Numbered from the stretch's first letter, positions 44,066 through 57,603 are shown. The stretch is DNA of 64,000 bases from an uncultured Pelagibacteraceae bacterium (GCA_902543295.1 CACBXW010000005.1:1-64000), one strand, 5' to 3'. Notes: a model not told the origin generated them from the sequence alone. Numbers and translations are program-made.

Positions 44066-44985
44066 TGAAAAAAATTCTAATTTTGGCGGGTGGATATTCA
44101 AAAGAGAAAGAAGTTAGTATACAAACTGCAAAAAGTGTCTACTCCGAATTAAATAAAGATAGAAAATATAAAATTAAGGTTGTAAATCCCAACGGTAAAT
44201 TTGTCGATGTATTAAGAAAGTTTAAGCCTAATACAGTATTAAATTTGTTGCACGGAAGATATGGAGAAGATGGGTATATCCAAGCAATATTAGAATCAGA
44301 AAAAGTAAAATATACTCATTCAGGTGTTTTATCGTCTTCTCTAGCAATAGATAAAGAGTTATCAAAAAAAATTTTCATAAAAAATAATATTTTGACACCT
44401 AAGTATCTTAAATTCTCCTACAGAAATAATATAAACAAGTCAAAATTAATAAATAATTTGAAAAAAAAAATTGGTTTTCCCTTGGTAGTGAAACCTCTTA
44501 ATGAAGGTTCTAGTGTAAATGTATTTATATGTAACAAAAATAATGTTTTAAAAACTTTGAGCAAGCTAAAAGAATATGGAGAAGTTCTAATAGAAAAATA
44601 TATACCTGGAAGAGAGATACAGGTTGCAATTTTGGCAAATAAAGTGCTTGGAGCAATTGAGCTTATTCCAACTAGAAAATTTTATGATTATGAAGCTAAA
44701 TATAACCCAAAGGCTAGAACGGAACATGTAATTCCAGTTAAAATTTCAAAAAATAAATATAAAGAAATAACAAAAATTGCTTTAAAGGCACATAAAATTT
44801 TAAAATGCAGAGGTGTTACACGTTCAGATTTTAGATATTATAAAAATTCTTTTTATTTACTAGAAACTAATACACAACCTGGAATGACCTCACTCTCATT
44901 GGTACCTGAAATAGCAAATTTTAATAACATTACTTTCAAAAATTTGATAAAAAAAATTTTGAAAGATGCTTCAATTAATAAATAA
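44062..44985 (+). CDS. ddl: D-alanine--D-alanine ligase
   Basis: Ddl makes the D-Ala-D-Ala dipeptide used by MurF. The 307-residue ATP-grasp protein has ILAGGYSKEKEVSIQTAKSV at the N terminus, LHGRYGEDGYIQAILE, YTHSGVLSSSLAIDKELSK, FPLVVKPLNEGSSVNV, VLIEKYIPGREIQVAIL, and the C-terminal SDFRYYKNSFYLLETNTQPGMTSLSLVPE. Two consecutive ATG codons (44062, 44065) could serve; the first overlaps the murB stop. The gene overlaps ftsQ by 20 bases. Confidence 0.95.
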   Translation: MMKKILILAGGYSKEKEVSIQTAKSVYSELNKDRKYKIKVVNPNGKFVDVLRKFKPNTVLNLLHGRYGEDGYIQAILESEKVKYTHSGVLSSSLAIDKELSKKIFIKNNILTPKYLKFSYRNNINKSKLINNLKKKIGFPLVVKPLNEGSSVNVFICNKNNVLKTLSKLKEYGEVLIEKYIPGREIQVAILANKVLGAIELIPTRKFYDYEAKYNPKARTEHVIPVKISKNKYKEITKIALKAHKILKCRGVTRSDFRYYKNSFYLLETNTQPGMTSLSLVPEIANFNNITFKNLIKKILKDASINK

Positions 44986-45655
44986 AAAAAAAATATATTT
45001 TTACTTAGTTTCCTTGGTATTTATATCAACTATTTTTAATAATAATTTAATAATTAATTTAAAAAGTAATTTTAGGATTAGTGAAGTTAAAATTGAAAAT
45101 ACAAAAAAAGAAATTCATGATATAATTTTATCAAATACTAAATTTTTAATAGGCAAAAATATTTTTTTTGTAAATAAATCACTTCTTTTAGAAAAAATTA
45201 AAAAACTCAATTTTATTGAAAGTGTTAGTATTAAAAAAAAATATCCTTCAACTTTAAATATAAAATCAAAAATAACAAATTTATTAGCAATTACTTACAT
45301 AGGGCAAAAAAAATATTTTGTTGGGCAAAATGGAAATTTTATATTAGCAAATCAAATTTCAAGCGAAAAAATGTTACCAATTATTTTTGGAAAATTTGAT
45401 ACAGATGACTATATTTTTCTTCAGAAGGAACTTTTAAATCAAAAAATTGATCTGAATGAAATAATCAAATATTATTATCACAAAAACAAAAGATGGGATA
45501 TTCATTTTGAAAATAACATTATAATTCAACTTCCAAATAAAAATATTTCTAAAGCTATTAATTTATTTAAAAAGTTTGAATTTAATAATAAAATTCCATC
45601 AAACACAATTATAGATTTAAGAATTCAAAATAGATTAATCTTAAGAAATGAATAA
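44966..45655 (+). CDS. ftsQ: Cell division protein FtsQ
   Basis: This bitopic division protein (229 residues) connects early and late divisome parts in the periplasm. There is a transmembrane segment near 9-28, then a POTRA domain of about 70 residues (SEVKIENTKKEIHDII to LNFIESVSIKKKYPSTLNIKSKITN, given by its ends) and a FtsQ-type C-terminal beta domain with YFVGQNGNFIL, ENNIIIQLPNKNISKAINLFKKF and IDLRIQNRLILR. It is at the short end of the family. Identity is supported by its place between ddl and ftsA, with overlaps on both sides. Confidence 0.9.
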   Translation: MLQLINKKKIYFYLVSLVFISTIFNNNLIINLKSNFRISEVKIENTKKEIHDIILSNTKFLIGKNIFFVNKSLLLEKIKKLNFIESVSIKKKYPSTLNIKSKITNLLAITYIGQKKYFVGQNGNFILANQISSEKMLPIIFGKFDTDDYIFLQKELLNQKIDLNEIIKYYYHKNKRWDIHFENNIIIQLPNKNISKAINLFKKFEFNNKIPSNTIIDLRIQNRLILRNE

Positions 45656-46814
45656 AAATAATTATTTCAATATAATTGATTTTGGATCTTCTAAAATCCG
45701 ATTTGGTATATTTGATCTAAATTTAGATGAGAAATTCTCAGACTCGACGAATATACATGACAATGAGAGTCTTCAAAGTCATTTTGAAGCGCTAGGTAAA
45801 ATAATTAAAAAAGCAGAAAAAAAATTTTCATATCATATTGAAGATATTATACTAATTTTAGACTCATTAGATTTATTTGTAATTGATATATCATTAACAA
45901 AAAAATTAGACAGAAGCTCCAAAATTAAAAAATTATATGAAGCCTTAATATTAGAATTAAATCAAATAATTAGTTCATACTATAACAAATATTATTTATC
46001 ACAGATAATAGTAAATAAATGCATAGTAGATAATGAAAAATTTTTTGATAAATTTCCGGAGGAAGACATAATCACAAATAATTTAAAAGCTGAGTTTAAA
46101 TTAATTTGTTTTCCAAAAGTATTTATTAAGAAAATTAGAGATGAATTTATTAAAAATAACTTAAATATAATTAATATTTTTTGCTCTTCTTATATAAAAT
46201 CACAATTTTATGTTAAAAAATTAAGTAAAGAGAAAGTTATTTTTTTAGATATTGGTCTAAAAAGATCTTCGATTAATTTTTTTGAAAACAAAAAAATAAA
46301 GTTAATAGAAACAATTCCAATAGGTGGGCACCATATTACAAAAGATATCTCAAAAATTTTTAAAATTTCAGAAACAGACGCAGAAAAATTAAAAAAATCA
46401 TTTAATAGAACTGATACTGAGTTTTCATATAAAAATAAAGCATCGGAAGATTCAATACTAATATCAGAAATTATAAATAAGAATATTTCTATAGATTTAT
46501 TGAAAAAAGTTATTTTGTACAGAGTACAAGAAATTTTAGATTTAACTTTAAAACAATTAAAAATTAATAATCGCAAATATACTTCAGAGGATGCAGAATT
46601 ACTATTAATTGGCGATGGATCTAAGTTATTTGAAAATAATACTTTTTATCTGAACGACAAATTTGGGCTAAAATCGATAAATATATATAATGAGACGGAT
46701 GTTCAAATTTGCAAATGTGGTCTAAAAAACCATTTTGCAAATTATGAGACACCAAAAATAATTAACAAAAAACCTGGAATTTTTGAAAAATTTTTTAATT
46801 TTTTTGATAAATGA
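45648..46814 (+). CDS. ftsA: Divergent cell division protein FtsA
   Basis: This actin-like protein of 388 residues sits in the expected ftsA position and ends in an amphipathic helix (PGIFEKFFNFFDK), the usual membrane-targeting tail that anchors FtsZ. The overall actin-fold layout can be followed: YFNIIDFGSSKIRFGIFDL at the start, VIFLDIGLKRSSINFF in the centre, GGHHITKDISKIFKIS and LLIGDGSKLFE. The phosphate-binding loops are weak; the usual DIGGGTT is DIGLKRS and the adenosine loop is GDGSKL. It overlaps ftsQ by eight bases. The name is well supported by context; nucleotide binding may be reduced. Confidence 0.88.
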   Translation: MNKNNYFNIIDFGSSKIRFGIFDLNLDEKFSDSTNIHDNESLQSHFEALGKIIKKAEKKFSYHIEDIILILDSLDLFVIDISLTKKLDRSSKIKKLYEALILELNQIISSYYNKYYLSQIIVNKCIVDNEKFFDKFPEEDIITNNLKAEFKLICFPKVFIKKIRDEFIKNNLNIINIFCSSYIKSQFYVKKLSKEKVIFLDIGLKRSSINFFENKKIKLIETIPIGGHHITKDISKIFKISETDAEKLKKSFNRTDTEFSYKNKASEDSILISEIINKNISIDLLKKVILYRVQEILDLTLKQLKINNRKYTSEDAELLLIGDGSKLFENNTFYLNDKFGLKSINIYNETDVQICKCGLKNHFANYETPKIINKKPGIFEKFFNFFDK

Positions 46815-46876
46815 ATGTATTTTCTTGTAATATTTCTTGAGTATTTAATTAATGCATCTTTTTATATATATAGCTT

Positions 46877-47797
46877 GTGTCATTACTTACGCAAAAAACT
46901 ATCTCAAGAACTATTTCTTTAAATGGCATAGGTATTCATACAGGCTCTAAAGTTAATTTAAAAATTAAACCAGCCTCTCCAAACACTGGTATCATATTCA
47001 AAAGAGTTGATTTAAGTACAAAAAATATTGTTTATCCAAATTATTTAAATGTAAGTGACACTACACTATGTACAACTATTACTAACGAATATGGAGTAAA
47101 AGTTTCTACAATCGAGCATTTAATGGGAGCTTTTTATGGAGTAGGAATTGACAATGCAATTGTAGAACTTGATTCTCAAGAGGTTCCAATTATGGATGGA
47201 TCTGCTAAAATTTTTGTAGAAAGAATTAAACAAGCTGGACTAAAGTTTAGTCATCAACCAATCAAAATAATAAAAATTAATAAAAATATTGTAGTTGAAG
47301 ATGAAAACAAATTTATTTCAATTTCAAAATCTAACATAAGCGGTGATATAGAATTTGAAATTAAATATGAAAATCCATTAATAAATACACAAAAAAATAA
47401 AATAAATATATTTGAAGATGACTTAAATAATATTTTTAATTCTAGAACATTCTGTCTATTTGAAGACATAGAGAAACTAAAAAAAATTAATCTCGGTAAA
47501 GGTGGTTCACTAGATAATGCCGTTGTTGTAAAAAATAATTCAGTTTTAAATAAAGCAGGATTAAGAAATAAATTAGAATTTGTTAATCATAAAATCCTTG
47601 ATTGTATGGGCGACCTTTTCTTATCAGGATATAAAATCATTGGATCTGTCAAATGTTCTCAAGGTGGTCACAAACTTACAAACCAGTTATTAAGAACACT
47701 TTTTTCAGATAATAGAAATTATTCTTTAATTGAAGTAAAAGGTAAACAATTACCTCATACTTTTACAAATTATCAAAAACTTAAATCAATAGCTTAA
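46877..47797 (+). CDS. lpxC: UDP-3-O-acyl-N-acetylglucosamine deacetylase
   Basis: LpxC catalyses the committed, zinc-dependent step of lipid A synthesis. The 306-residue protein has QKTISRTISLNGIGIHTGSKV, the zinc-binding His of VSTIEHLMGAFYGVGIDNA near residue 80, DSQEVPIMDGSA, FNSRTFCLFEDI, the zinc ligands His and Asp in FVNHKILDCMGDLFLSG near 238-242, and a late histidine in SQGGHKLTNQLL. It starts with GTG at 46877. A 62-base gap separates it from ftsA, the largest in the dcw run, so it may have its own promoter; ftsZ, which is usually found here, is absent. Confidence 0.95.
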   Translation: MSLLTQKTISRTISLNGIGIHTGSKVNLKIKPASPNTGIIFKRVDLSTKNIVYPNYLNVSDTTLCTTITNEYGVKVSTIEHLMGAFYGVGIDNAIVELDSQEVPIMDGSAKIFVERIKQAGLKFSHQPIKIIKINKNIVVEDENKFISISKSNISGDIEFEIKYENPLINTQKNKINIFEDDLNNIFNSRTFCLFEDIEKLKKINLGKGGSLDNAVVVKNNSVLNKAGLRNKLEFVNHKILDCMGDLFLSGYKIIGSVKCSQGGHKLTNQLLRTLFSDNRNYSLIEVKGKQLPHTFTNYQKLKSIA

Positions 47798-47835
47798 ATA
47801 TTAGAATTTTTAAAATATTCTGATAAAACAATTAG

Positions 47836-48669
47836 ATGAGAATTAGTATCAATTACTTCATTATATTAATATTTATAATGTTAGCTGAATGTTCAAAAAA
47901 AAATAATGACATTAGCATAATCACAGAAAAAAGTTTAGAGACACAAATGATTGAAGCCTACAATAATGCAATGTTAGAATTTGAAAAAGGCGATGTTATT
48001 TATGCGGGAAAAAAATTTAGTGAAGCTGAACTATTATATCCCCAATCAATTTGGGCTCCAAGAGCAGTGTTGATGTCAGCTTATGGATACTTCACTCAAG
48101 GTTACTACAAGGATGCAATTAGAGACTTAGAGCGATTTTTGGTTAAATATAAAAATCATCCTCAAACAGATTATGCTTATTATTTGTTAGCATTATCTCA
48201 TTATGATCAAATCGTAGATGAAAAAAAGGATTTAAATGAAATAATGGAAGCAAAAAGATATTTTGAATTAATAATTAATAAATATCCAGAGACTGATTAT
48301 GCATCAGACTCTAGATTTAAATTAGAATTAATAATTGAAATTATTGCCTCAAAAGAAATGTATCTGGCAAGATACTATGTTCAAAGAGAAAAATGGATAC
48401 CTGCCATAAATAGATTTAAAACTGTTGTTAATAAATATGATACAACAATTTATATAGAAGAAGCTTTACATAGATTAGTAGAATTGCATTATAAAATTGG
48501 ACTAACAAATGAGGCGGAAAAATATGCATACGTTCTAGGATATAATTATAAGTCAAGCGAGTGGTACGAGGCTAGTTATAAATTAATTAATAAAAGTTAT
48601 GTCAGGTCAGATTTGGCACAAGATCAAAAGGAGACAATTTTAAAAAAATTTAGGGATCTTTTTAAGTAA
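47836..48669 (+). CDS. bamD: Outer membrane assembly lipoprotein BamD
   Basis: BamD is the essential TPR lipoprotein of the BAM complex that inserts beta-barrel proteins into the outer membrane. The 277-residue protein has a short signal sequence ending in MLAEC, where Cys19 would be lipidated, and then TPR-like repeats (YNNAMLEFEKGDVIYAGKKFSEAELLYPQSIWAPRAVLMSAYGYF given by its ends; YYKDAIRDLERFLVKYKNHPQTDYAYYLLALSHYDQI likewise). The lipobox has glutamate at -1, where Gly, Ala or Ser is usual. It lies 38 bases after lpxC, a position typical of alphaproteobacteria. Confidence 0.93.
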   Translation: MRISINYFIILIFIMLAECSKKNNDISIITEKSLETQMIEAYNNAMLEFEKGDVIYAGKKFSEAELLYPQSIWAPRAVLMSAYGYFTQGYYKDAIRDLERFLVKYKNHPQTDYAYYLLALSHYDQIVDEKKDLNEIMEAKRYFELIINKYPETDYASDSRFKLELIIEIIASKEMYLARYYVQREKWIPAINRFKTVVNKYDTTIYIEEALHRLVELHYKIGLTNEAEKYAYVLGYNYKSSEWYEASYKLINKSYVRSDLAQDQKETILKKFRDLFK

Positions 48670-48681
48670 TCTAATCTATAA

Positions 48682-52358
<3,677 letters not shown>

Positions 52359-52362
<4 letters not shown>

Positions 52363-54383
52363 TTCAATTTTTTTTGGTATCTCAACCAGCCTGGACTTCT
52401 AACCTCACTTTCAAATTCAATATCTTGGTTAAATTCAAAATCATTATCCTCTTTTTCGTTAAAACTATTGTTTTTTTTAATGAATTCATCTGGAAGTTCA
52501 TCTACAAATCTTGATGCAATACTATCAATCCAATCACCTTGATAAAATCTATTCATTGCAAATGATATCTTTACAATTTTTCTTGCTCTCGTTATTCCAA
52601 CGTATGCAAGTCTTCTTTCTTCCTCGAGACCTTTTTCACCTTTTTCCTCTATACTTTTTTGATGAGGAAACAAACCTTCTTCCCATCCTGGTAAGTAAAC
52701 AATGTTAAATTCAAGTCCCTTTGATGCATGCAATGTCATTAAATTAACTTTTTCACTTTCCCAATCTTGATCTAACGATGTAGCTAATGCCACATGTTCT
52801 AAAAAACTTTCCAAATTATCAAATTCTTTCATAGCATTTAAAAGTTCTTTAATATTCTCAAGTTTATTCTCATTTTCTAAGTCCTTTTTATTTTTTAACA
52901 TCTCACTATAACCTGACTCATCTAAAACAATTTGTAAAAGCTTATTGTGATTAATTTTTTTCTTCAGATCAAACCTCCATTTTTCAAGTAAATTTAATAA
53001 AGAGTTTAATCCAATTTTTGTTTTTGGTTTGATTTTATTTTCTTCAATTAATTTTTTTGCGGCAATCTCTAATGAGCACTTGTTTTCTTTGGCATATTCG
53101 GAAATATTTTTAATTGTTGTATCTCCTATAGATCTTTTTGGTACATTTATTATTCTTTCAAAAGATAAATCATCCATGGGTTGATGTATGCATCTTAAAT
53201 ATGCTACACAATCTTTGATTTCTGCTCTTTCATAAAACTTAATTCCTCCAATTATTCTATATGGAATACCTGTTTTTAAAAATCTTTCCTCAAACTCTCT
53301 AGTTTGAAAAATCGCTCTTACTAAAATAGCAATTTCATTTAATGAGTTTTTTTTTTTTAATTCTTCAATAGTAGACCCAATTTCTATTGCTTCATCTTTT
53401 ACATTTCTAAAACAGTCTAAAGTGATGAGCTCACCCTCTTCCTGATTTGAATAAAGCGTTTTTCCCACTCTTTTTTGATTATTCTCTATGAGTTTTGAGG
53501 CAACATTTAAAATATTTTGAGTAGATCGATAATTTTTTTCTAACCTGATTATTTTGGTATCTTTATAAATTTTATCAAATTCCAAAAAGTTTTTAATTTC
53601 AGCACCACGCCAACTATATATTGATTGATCATCATCTCCAACACAACAAATATTTAAATTTGTTCCTGACAAGTATTTAAGCCATTCACTTTGTATAAAA
53701 TTTGTATCTTGATACTCATCAACTAAAATATATTTAAACTTTTTCGAATATAATTTCTTTATATCATCGTATTTTTTAAAAATTTTAACTGTATGTAAAA
53801 TTAAATCACTAAAATCTGCTGAATTCAGATCTTTTAATTTTGTTTGATATATTTTGTATATTTTTAAAAAATTCTTCTCAAGTGTTTCTCTTTTTTTTAA
53901 CACTACATCTTCAGGGTAACATCCTTTATTTTTCCACTTATCAATAACTGCAAGAACATATTTTGGGGATATTTTTTTTATATCAAGATTTTCTGCTTTA
54001 CAAATATTTTTAATTAATCTTGATTGGTCATCCTGGTCTATAATTGTGAAATTAGATTTTAATCCAACAGCATCAGCATGTTTCCTTAAAATTTTTGAGC
54101 TAATTGAGTGAAATGTGCCCAACCAAGGCAGTCCTGTTGCTTCTTTTCTAAGAAGTTTAGATACTCTTATTTGCATTTCCTTTGCTGCTTTATTTGTAAA
54201 AGTAACTGCAAGAATTTGACTAGAAAATGCTTTATGAGTTCTAATAATATGTGCAATCCGTGATGTTAAAACCTTAGTTTTTCCAGAACCAGCACCAGCC
54301 ACAATTAATAGCGGCCCACTAAGATTCAGAACCGCCTCTTGTTGCTTTTCATTTAAATTTAACAAATAATCATCTTTATACAT
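52359..54383 (-). CDS. uvrD: UvrD/PcrA-type superfamily 1 DNA helicase
   Basis: This is a 3'-5' DNA helicase of repair and replication (674 residues). Motifs in order: Q motif LNEKQQEAVL, Walker A AGAGSGKT at 29-36, TFTNKAAKEMQIRV (Ia), LVDEYQDTN (II), CCVGDDDQSIYSWRGA (III), LEKNYRST (IV), VNLMTLHASKGLEFNIVYLPGWEEGLFPH (V, given by its ends), and EERRLAYVGITRARK (VI). The C terminus ends SPGWLRYQKKL, a PcrA/UvrD-like tail that binds RNA polymerase in other species. It acts with UvrABC in displacing the excised oligonucleotide. It diverges from the AsmA-like gene by 31 bases. Confidence 0.95.
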
Positions 54384-54414
54384 ATATTTTTATTGTATAA
54401 GCCATGTTTTTATA

Positions 54415-55785
54415 ATGAATAAAATAAAACAAAACAGAATAACTTTTTTTTTGATACTTTCTGCAATTGCGATAATTTTTTCATCACTAACTATTTTATC
54501 TTTACCAGTTTTATTTAATTATGAAAGTAAAGTTACGAAAATTGAAAAAAATTTTTATAAAAATTTTAAATTATACTTAAATACCTCTGGAAGTATTTCT
54601 TATAAACCATTTCCTAAACCACACTTAATATTAGAAAATGCTTCAGTCAATTTATCTGATTCCAAAGAAAATCAACCTCTATTTAATACATCTGATTTAA
54701 AAGTTTTTATTTCTTTAAGAGATATATACTCTCGATCTTTCAAAGATTTTATTTATGCAGAAATTTCAGATTCAAATCTAAATTTTACAATATTTGATTT
54801 AATAGACATCAGGAAGCATTTATATGAAAAAATTAATAAACCAATTTTATTCAAAAATTGTAAAATTTTTGTAAGAAATAAAAGTAATGAAGTAATTTTA
54901 ATTTCTCCTGTAAAAAAAATTGATTATAAAATTAATAATAAATTAAAAAGTAAATTTTTTAATATTGAAGGGGAAATTTTTGGCTTTAATTTTAAGTCAA
55001 ATTGGAAAAGAGAATATAGCAATCCAAAAACTAGCCTTAACACAATTAATTTATTTAATCCCTCTATAGAAATTAAAAATATATATAAGTTTCTTGGCAA
55101 TAAGAATTTTAGCGGTATTACAGAAATCTCATATGCGAAAGAAAAATTGAAATATAATTTAAAATTTTATAACAAAAAAATTAAAATTAATTCACCTGAG
55201 AATAAAGATATAAATTTTAACATTAATGCAGATATTTTACTTGAGCCTTTTTATTTTGATGGAGAATTAAAAATAAAAAGTAGAAAATTAGAAAACATTA
55301 TAGACAATCTTTTATTAAATTTACTAAACTATAATGAAGATTTCTTAGGAAATTTTAATGGAAAAATTAAATTTGAGTTTAATAACCTCAATAATAGACT
55401 AATTAAAAACGGTGAAATAATTTTAAATATTAATGAAAAAGATATAATTATAAGAAGAGCAAAATTTGAATTAGATAAGATTGGTGAAATTAATACAGAA
55501 ATTAATTTTACCGAGAAACAAGGTCAAATAAAATTTATTTCAAAAAACCATTTAATTATTAAAAATCATATTGAATTTGCAAAAGTTTTTCAAATTGGTT
55601 CAAAAAAAACAAAAAAAATTAAAAATATATATTTTAATATTGAGAAAAGTATTGGTGATACAGATTTTATTATCTCAAATATTCAAATTAATGAGAAAAA
55701 AACTAATAGTAAAGAATCAGAAGAATTTTATACAGTAAAAAATATTCAAAATTTAAGAGCTGTGATTAGAAATTTTGTAGACTAA
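54415..55785 (+). CDS. AsmA-like envelope protein
   Basis: This 456-residue protein has a single N-terminal transmembrane segment (about 12-34) and a large periplasmic part rich in beta strands. The sequence after the anchor, LYLNTSGSISYKPFPKPHLILENASVNL given by its ends, matches the start of AsmA-family proteins (the x-x-G-x-I-x-x-x-P-x-P-x-L-x-L motif). Such proteins are thought to form lipid-conducting grooves between inner and outer membrane. The rest is too divergent to subdivide; lysine and asparagine content is extreme. It stands alone, convergent with fumC (four-base overlap of stop codons). Confidence 0.72.
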   Translation: MNKIKQNRITFFLILSAIAIIFSSLTILSLPVLFNYESKVTKIEKNFYKNFKLYLNTSGSISYKPFPKPHLILENASVNLSDSKENQPLFNTSDLKVFISLRDIYSRSFKDFIYAEISDSNLNFTIFDLIDIRKHLYEKINKPILFKNCKIFVRNKSNEVILISPVKKIDYKINNKLKSKFFNIEGEIFGFNFKSNWKREYSNPKTSLNTINLFNPSIEIKNIYKFLGNKNFSGITEISYAKEKLKYNLKFYNKKIKINSPENKDINFNINADILLEPFYFDGELKIKSRKLENIIDNLLLNLLNYNEDFLGNFNGKIKFEFNNLNNRLIKNGEIILNINEKDIIIRRAKFELDKIGEINTEINFTEKQGQIKFISKNHLIIKNHIEFAKVFQIGSKKTKKIKNIYFNIEKSIGDTDFIISNIQINEKKTNSKESEEFYTVKNIQNLRAVIRNFVD

Positions 55786-57170
55786 TTGGGATATATCATT
55801 TTCAAAGGATCAACTATTTTTTCATAATCCTTTTTGTTTATTAAGCCAGATTTAAGAGCTTCGTCTTTTAACTTTGTATTATTTTTTAAAGCTTTTTTTG
55901 CAATTTTCGCAGCATTGTCATAACCTATTCTGGGCGCTAAAGCTGTTACGAGCATTAATGAATTATCTAAATGTTCTTTGATTTTTTTTTTATTAGCTTT
56001 TATTCCTTTAACACAATAAAGGCTAAAATTTTTTACACTGTCAGATAGAATATCAATAGACTGTAAAATGTTATAAGCAATAAGAGGTTTAAATACGTTT
56101 AATTCAAAGTGTCCGTGACTACCTGCAACTGTAATTCCCGTATGATTGCCAATAACTTTTGCACATACCATTGTTACAGCCTCACATTGTGTGGGATTTA
56201 CTTTGCCTGGCATAATAGAAGATCCAGGTTCATTTTCTGGTAATAACAGTTCTCCATAACCAGCTCTTGGCCCAGAACCTAAAAATCTTATATCATTTGA
56301 AATTTTCATTAAAGCTACCGCACAAGAATTTAGAGATCCTGAAAAATTTACTATTGCATCATGAGCCGCTAATTCTGAAAATTTATTTGGAGCTGGTTTA
56401 AATTTAATTTTACAAAACTTATTTATTTCTTTGACAATTTTTTTATCGAAATTTTTTTTCGTGTTTATTCCTGTGCCTACAGCAGTACCTCCTTGAGCTA
56501 AATAGTAAATATCATTTAGACAATATTTTATTCTTTCTATACTTTTTTTTATCTGTTCATTATACCCCGAAAACTCTTGACCAAGTGATAAAGGAGTTGC
56601 ATCTTGAAGATGTGTTCTTCCGATTTTAACAATTTTTCTAAATTCTTTGCTTTTTTTTGTTAAAGCAATATTTAATAATTTTAAACTTGGTAAAAGTTTA
56701 TTAATAGTTTCTGTTGCCACTGAAATATGCATAGCAGTTGGAAAAACATCATTTGTTGACTGAGATTTATTTACATGGTCATTTGGATGAACAGGTTTTT
56801 TTGAACCCTTTTTTCCTTTTAAAATTTCTATAGCTCTATTTGCTATTACTTCATTTACGTTCATATTTGTTTGTGTCCCTGAACCTGTTTGCCATACTTT
56901 TAAAGGAAAATTTTCGTTCATTTTACCACTTATAACTTCATTTGATGCCTTTACTATTGCTCTTGAAATTTTTGATGAGATCAAACCATCGTTTTTATGA
57001 ACTATAGCAGAACACCGCTTAATAATTGCAATAGATCTTATAATCGATTCTGGCACATATATATTGCCGATATTAAAAAATTTTTTTGATCTTTGAGTAG
57101 ATGCGCCCCAATATTTATCATTTGGCACACTAATGCTACCAATGCTATCAAATTCTTTTCTTGTTTTCAT
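55782..57170 (-). CDS. fumC: Class II fumarate hydratase
   Basis: FumC converts fumarate to malate in the TCA cycle without an iron-sulfur cluster. The 462-residue protein has VPNDKYWGASTQRSKKFFNIG at the start, VWQTGSGTQTNMNVNEVIANRA, VHPNDHVNKSQSTNDVFPTAMHI, GRTHLQDATPLSLGQEFSGY, GGTAVGTGIN, and the catalytic-serine signature GSSIMPGKVNPTQCEA near residue 315. Aspartase and argininosuccinate lyase share the fold, but the QTGSGTQTNMNVNE and HPNDHVN segments fix it as fumarase. It uses the ATG at 57170. Confidence 0.96.
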   Translation of the reverse strand: MKTRKEFDSIGSISVPNDKYWGASTQRSKKFFNIGNIYVPESIIRSIAIIKRCSAIVHKNDGLISSKISRAIVKASNEVISGKMNENFPLKVWQTGSGTQTNMNVNEVIANRAIEILKGKKGSKKPVHPNDHVNKSQSTNDVFPTAMHISVATETINKLLPSLKLLNIALTKKSKEFRKIVKIGRTHLQDATPLSLGQEFSGYNEQIKKSIERIKYCLNDIYYLAQGGTAVGTGINTKKNFDKKIVKEINKFCKIKFKPAPNKFSELAAHDAIVNFSGSLNSCAVALMKISNDIRFLGSGPRAGYGELLLPENEPGSSIMPGKVNPTQCEAVTMVCAKVIGNHTGITVAGSHGHFELNVFKPLIAYNILQSIDILSDSVKNFSLYCVKGIKANKKKIKEHLDNSLMLVTALAPRIGYDNAAKIAKKALKNNTKLKDEALKSGLINKKDYEKIVDPLKMIYPN

Positions 57171-57222
57171 TTATTTGAATAAATAACTAAATAATTTATA
57201 TACTAGTTTTAATTAATCTTAC

Positions 57223-57227
57223 AGGAG
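57223..57227 (+). promoter_or_regulatory. Shine-Dalgarno of the NTP-PPase gene
   Basis: AGGAG lies four bases before the ATG at 57232 (spacing slightly short), one of few clear ribosome binding sites in the window. TATACT at 57199-57204 could be the -10 element of the same gene. Confidence 0.6.
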
Positions 57228-57231
57228 TAAA

Positions 57232-57603
57232 ATGACAAATTTTCAAAAGGTAAAAAAATTTATGGAGACTTTTGGTCAAGAAGTTAAATCAAGACCATCT
57301 TTTAGCTCTGAAAAAATCAATCAGCTAAGATTTAATTTAATTAAAGAAGAATTAGATGAGTTTAAACAAGCATTAGACAATAATGATCTTTTAGAAGCAG
57401 CTGATGCCTTAACAGATATTTTATATGTTACATATGGTGCTGGGCACGCTTTTGGTATTAATTTAGATTCATGTTTTGAAGAAGTTCAAAATTCAAATAT
57501 GAGCAAGTTAGGAAATGATGGAAAACCTATTTATAATGATCATGGTAAAGTTATAAAAGGTCCAAACTATTTTAAACCAGATTTATCTAAATTCATTAAG
57601 TAA
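57232..57603 (+). CDS. MazG/HisE-like all-alpha NTP pyrophosphohydrolase
   Basis: This 123-residue helical protein has the metal-binding pattern of all-alpha NTP pyrophosphatases: ExxEE-like LIKEELDEFKQAL and DALTDILYVTYG (ExxD equivalent), as in MazG, HisE and the phosphoribosyl-ATP pyrophosphohydrolase-like group. The conserved tail SNMSKLGNDGKPIYNDHGKVIKGPNYFKPDL is typical of a subgroup also found in phages. It probably removes pyrophosphate from a nucleotide, perhaps a non-canonical one; the substrate is not known. It is not next to histidine genes, so HisE itself is unlikely. Stop overlaps convergent ygfZ by eight bases. Confidence 0.82.
   Translation: MTNFQKVKKFMETFGQEVKSRPSFSSEKINQLRFNLIKEELDEFKQALDNNDLLEAADALTDILYVTYGAGHAFGINLDSCFEEVQNSNMSKLGNDGKPIYNDHGKVIKGPNYFKPDLSKFIK

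Noticed and set aside
46208-46576. Antisense frame of 122 codons inside ftsA
   Set aside because: Phe/Ser/Ile-rich shadow of Lys/Asn-rich coding sequence, with no start signal or family resemblance; ftsA in the forward frame is supported by context.
46815-46876. Promoter for lpxC in the 62-base gap after ftsA
   Set aside because: TTGAGT (46837) and TATATA are 20 bases apart, outside normal spacing; left uncalled, though a promoter here remains plausible.
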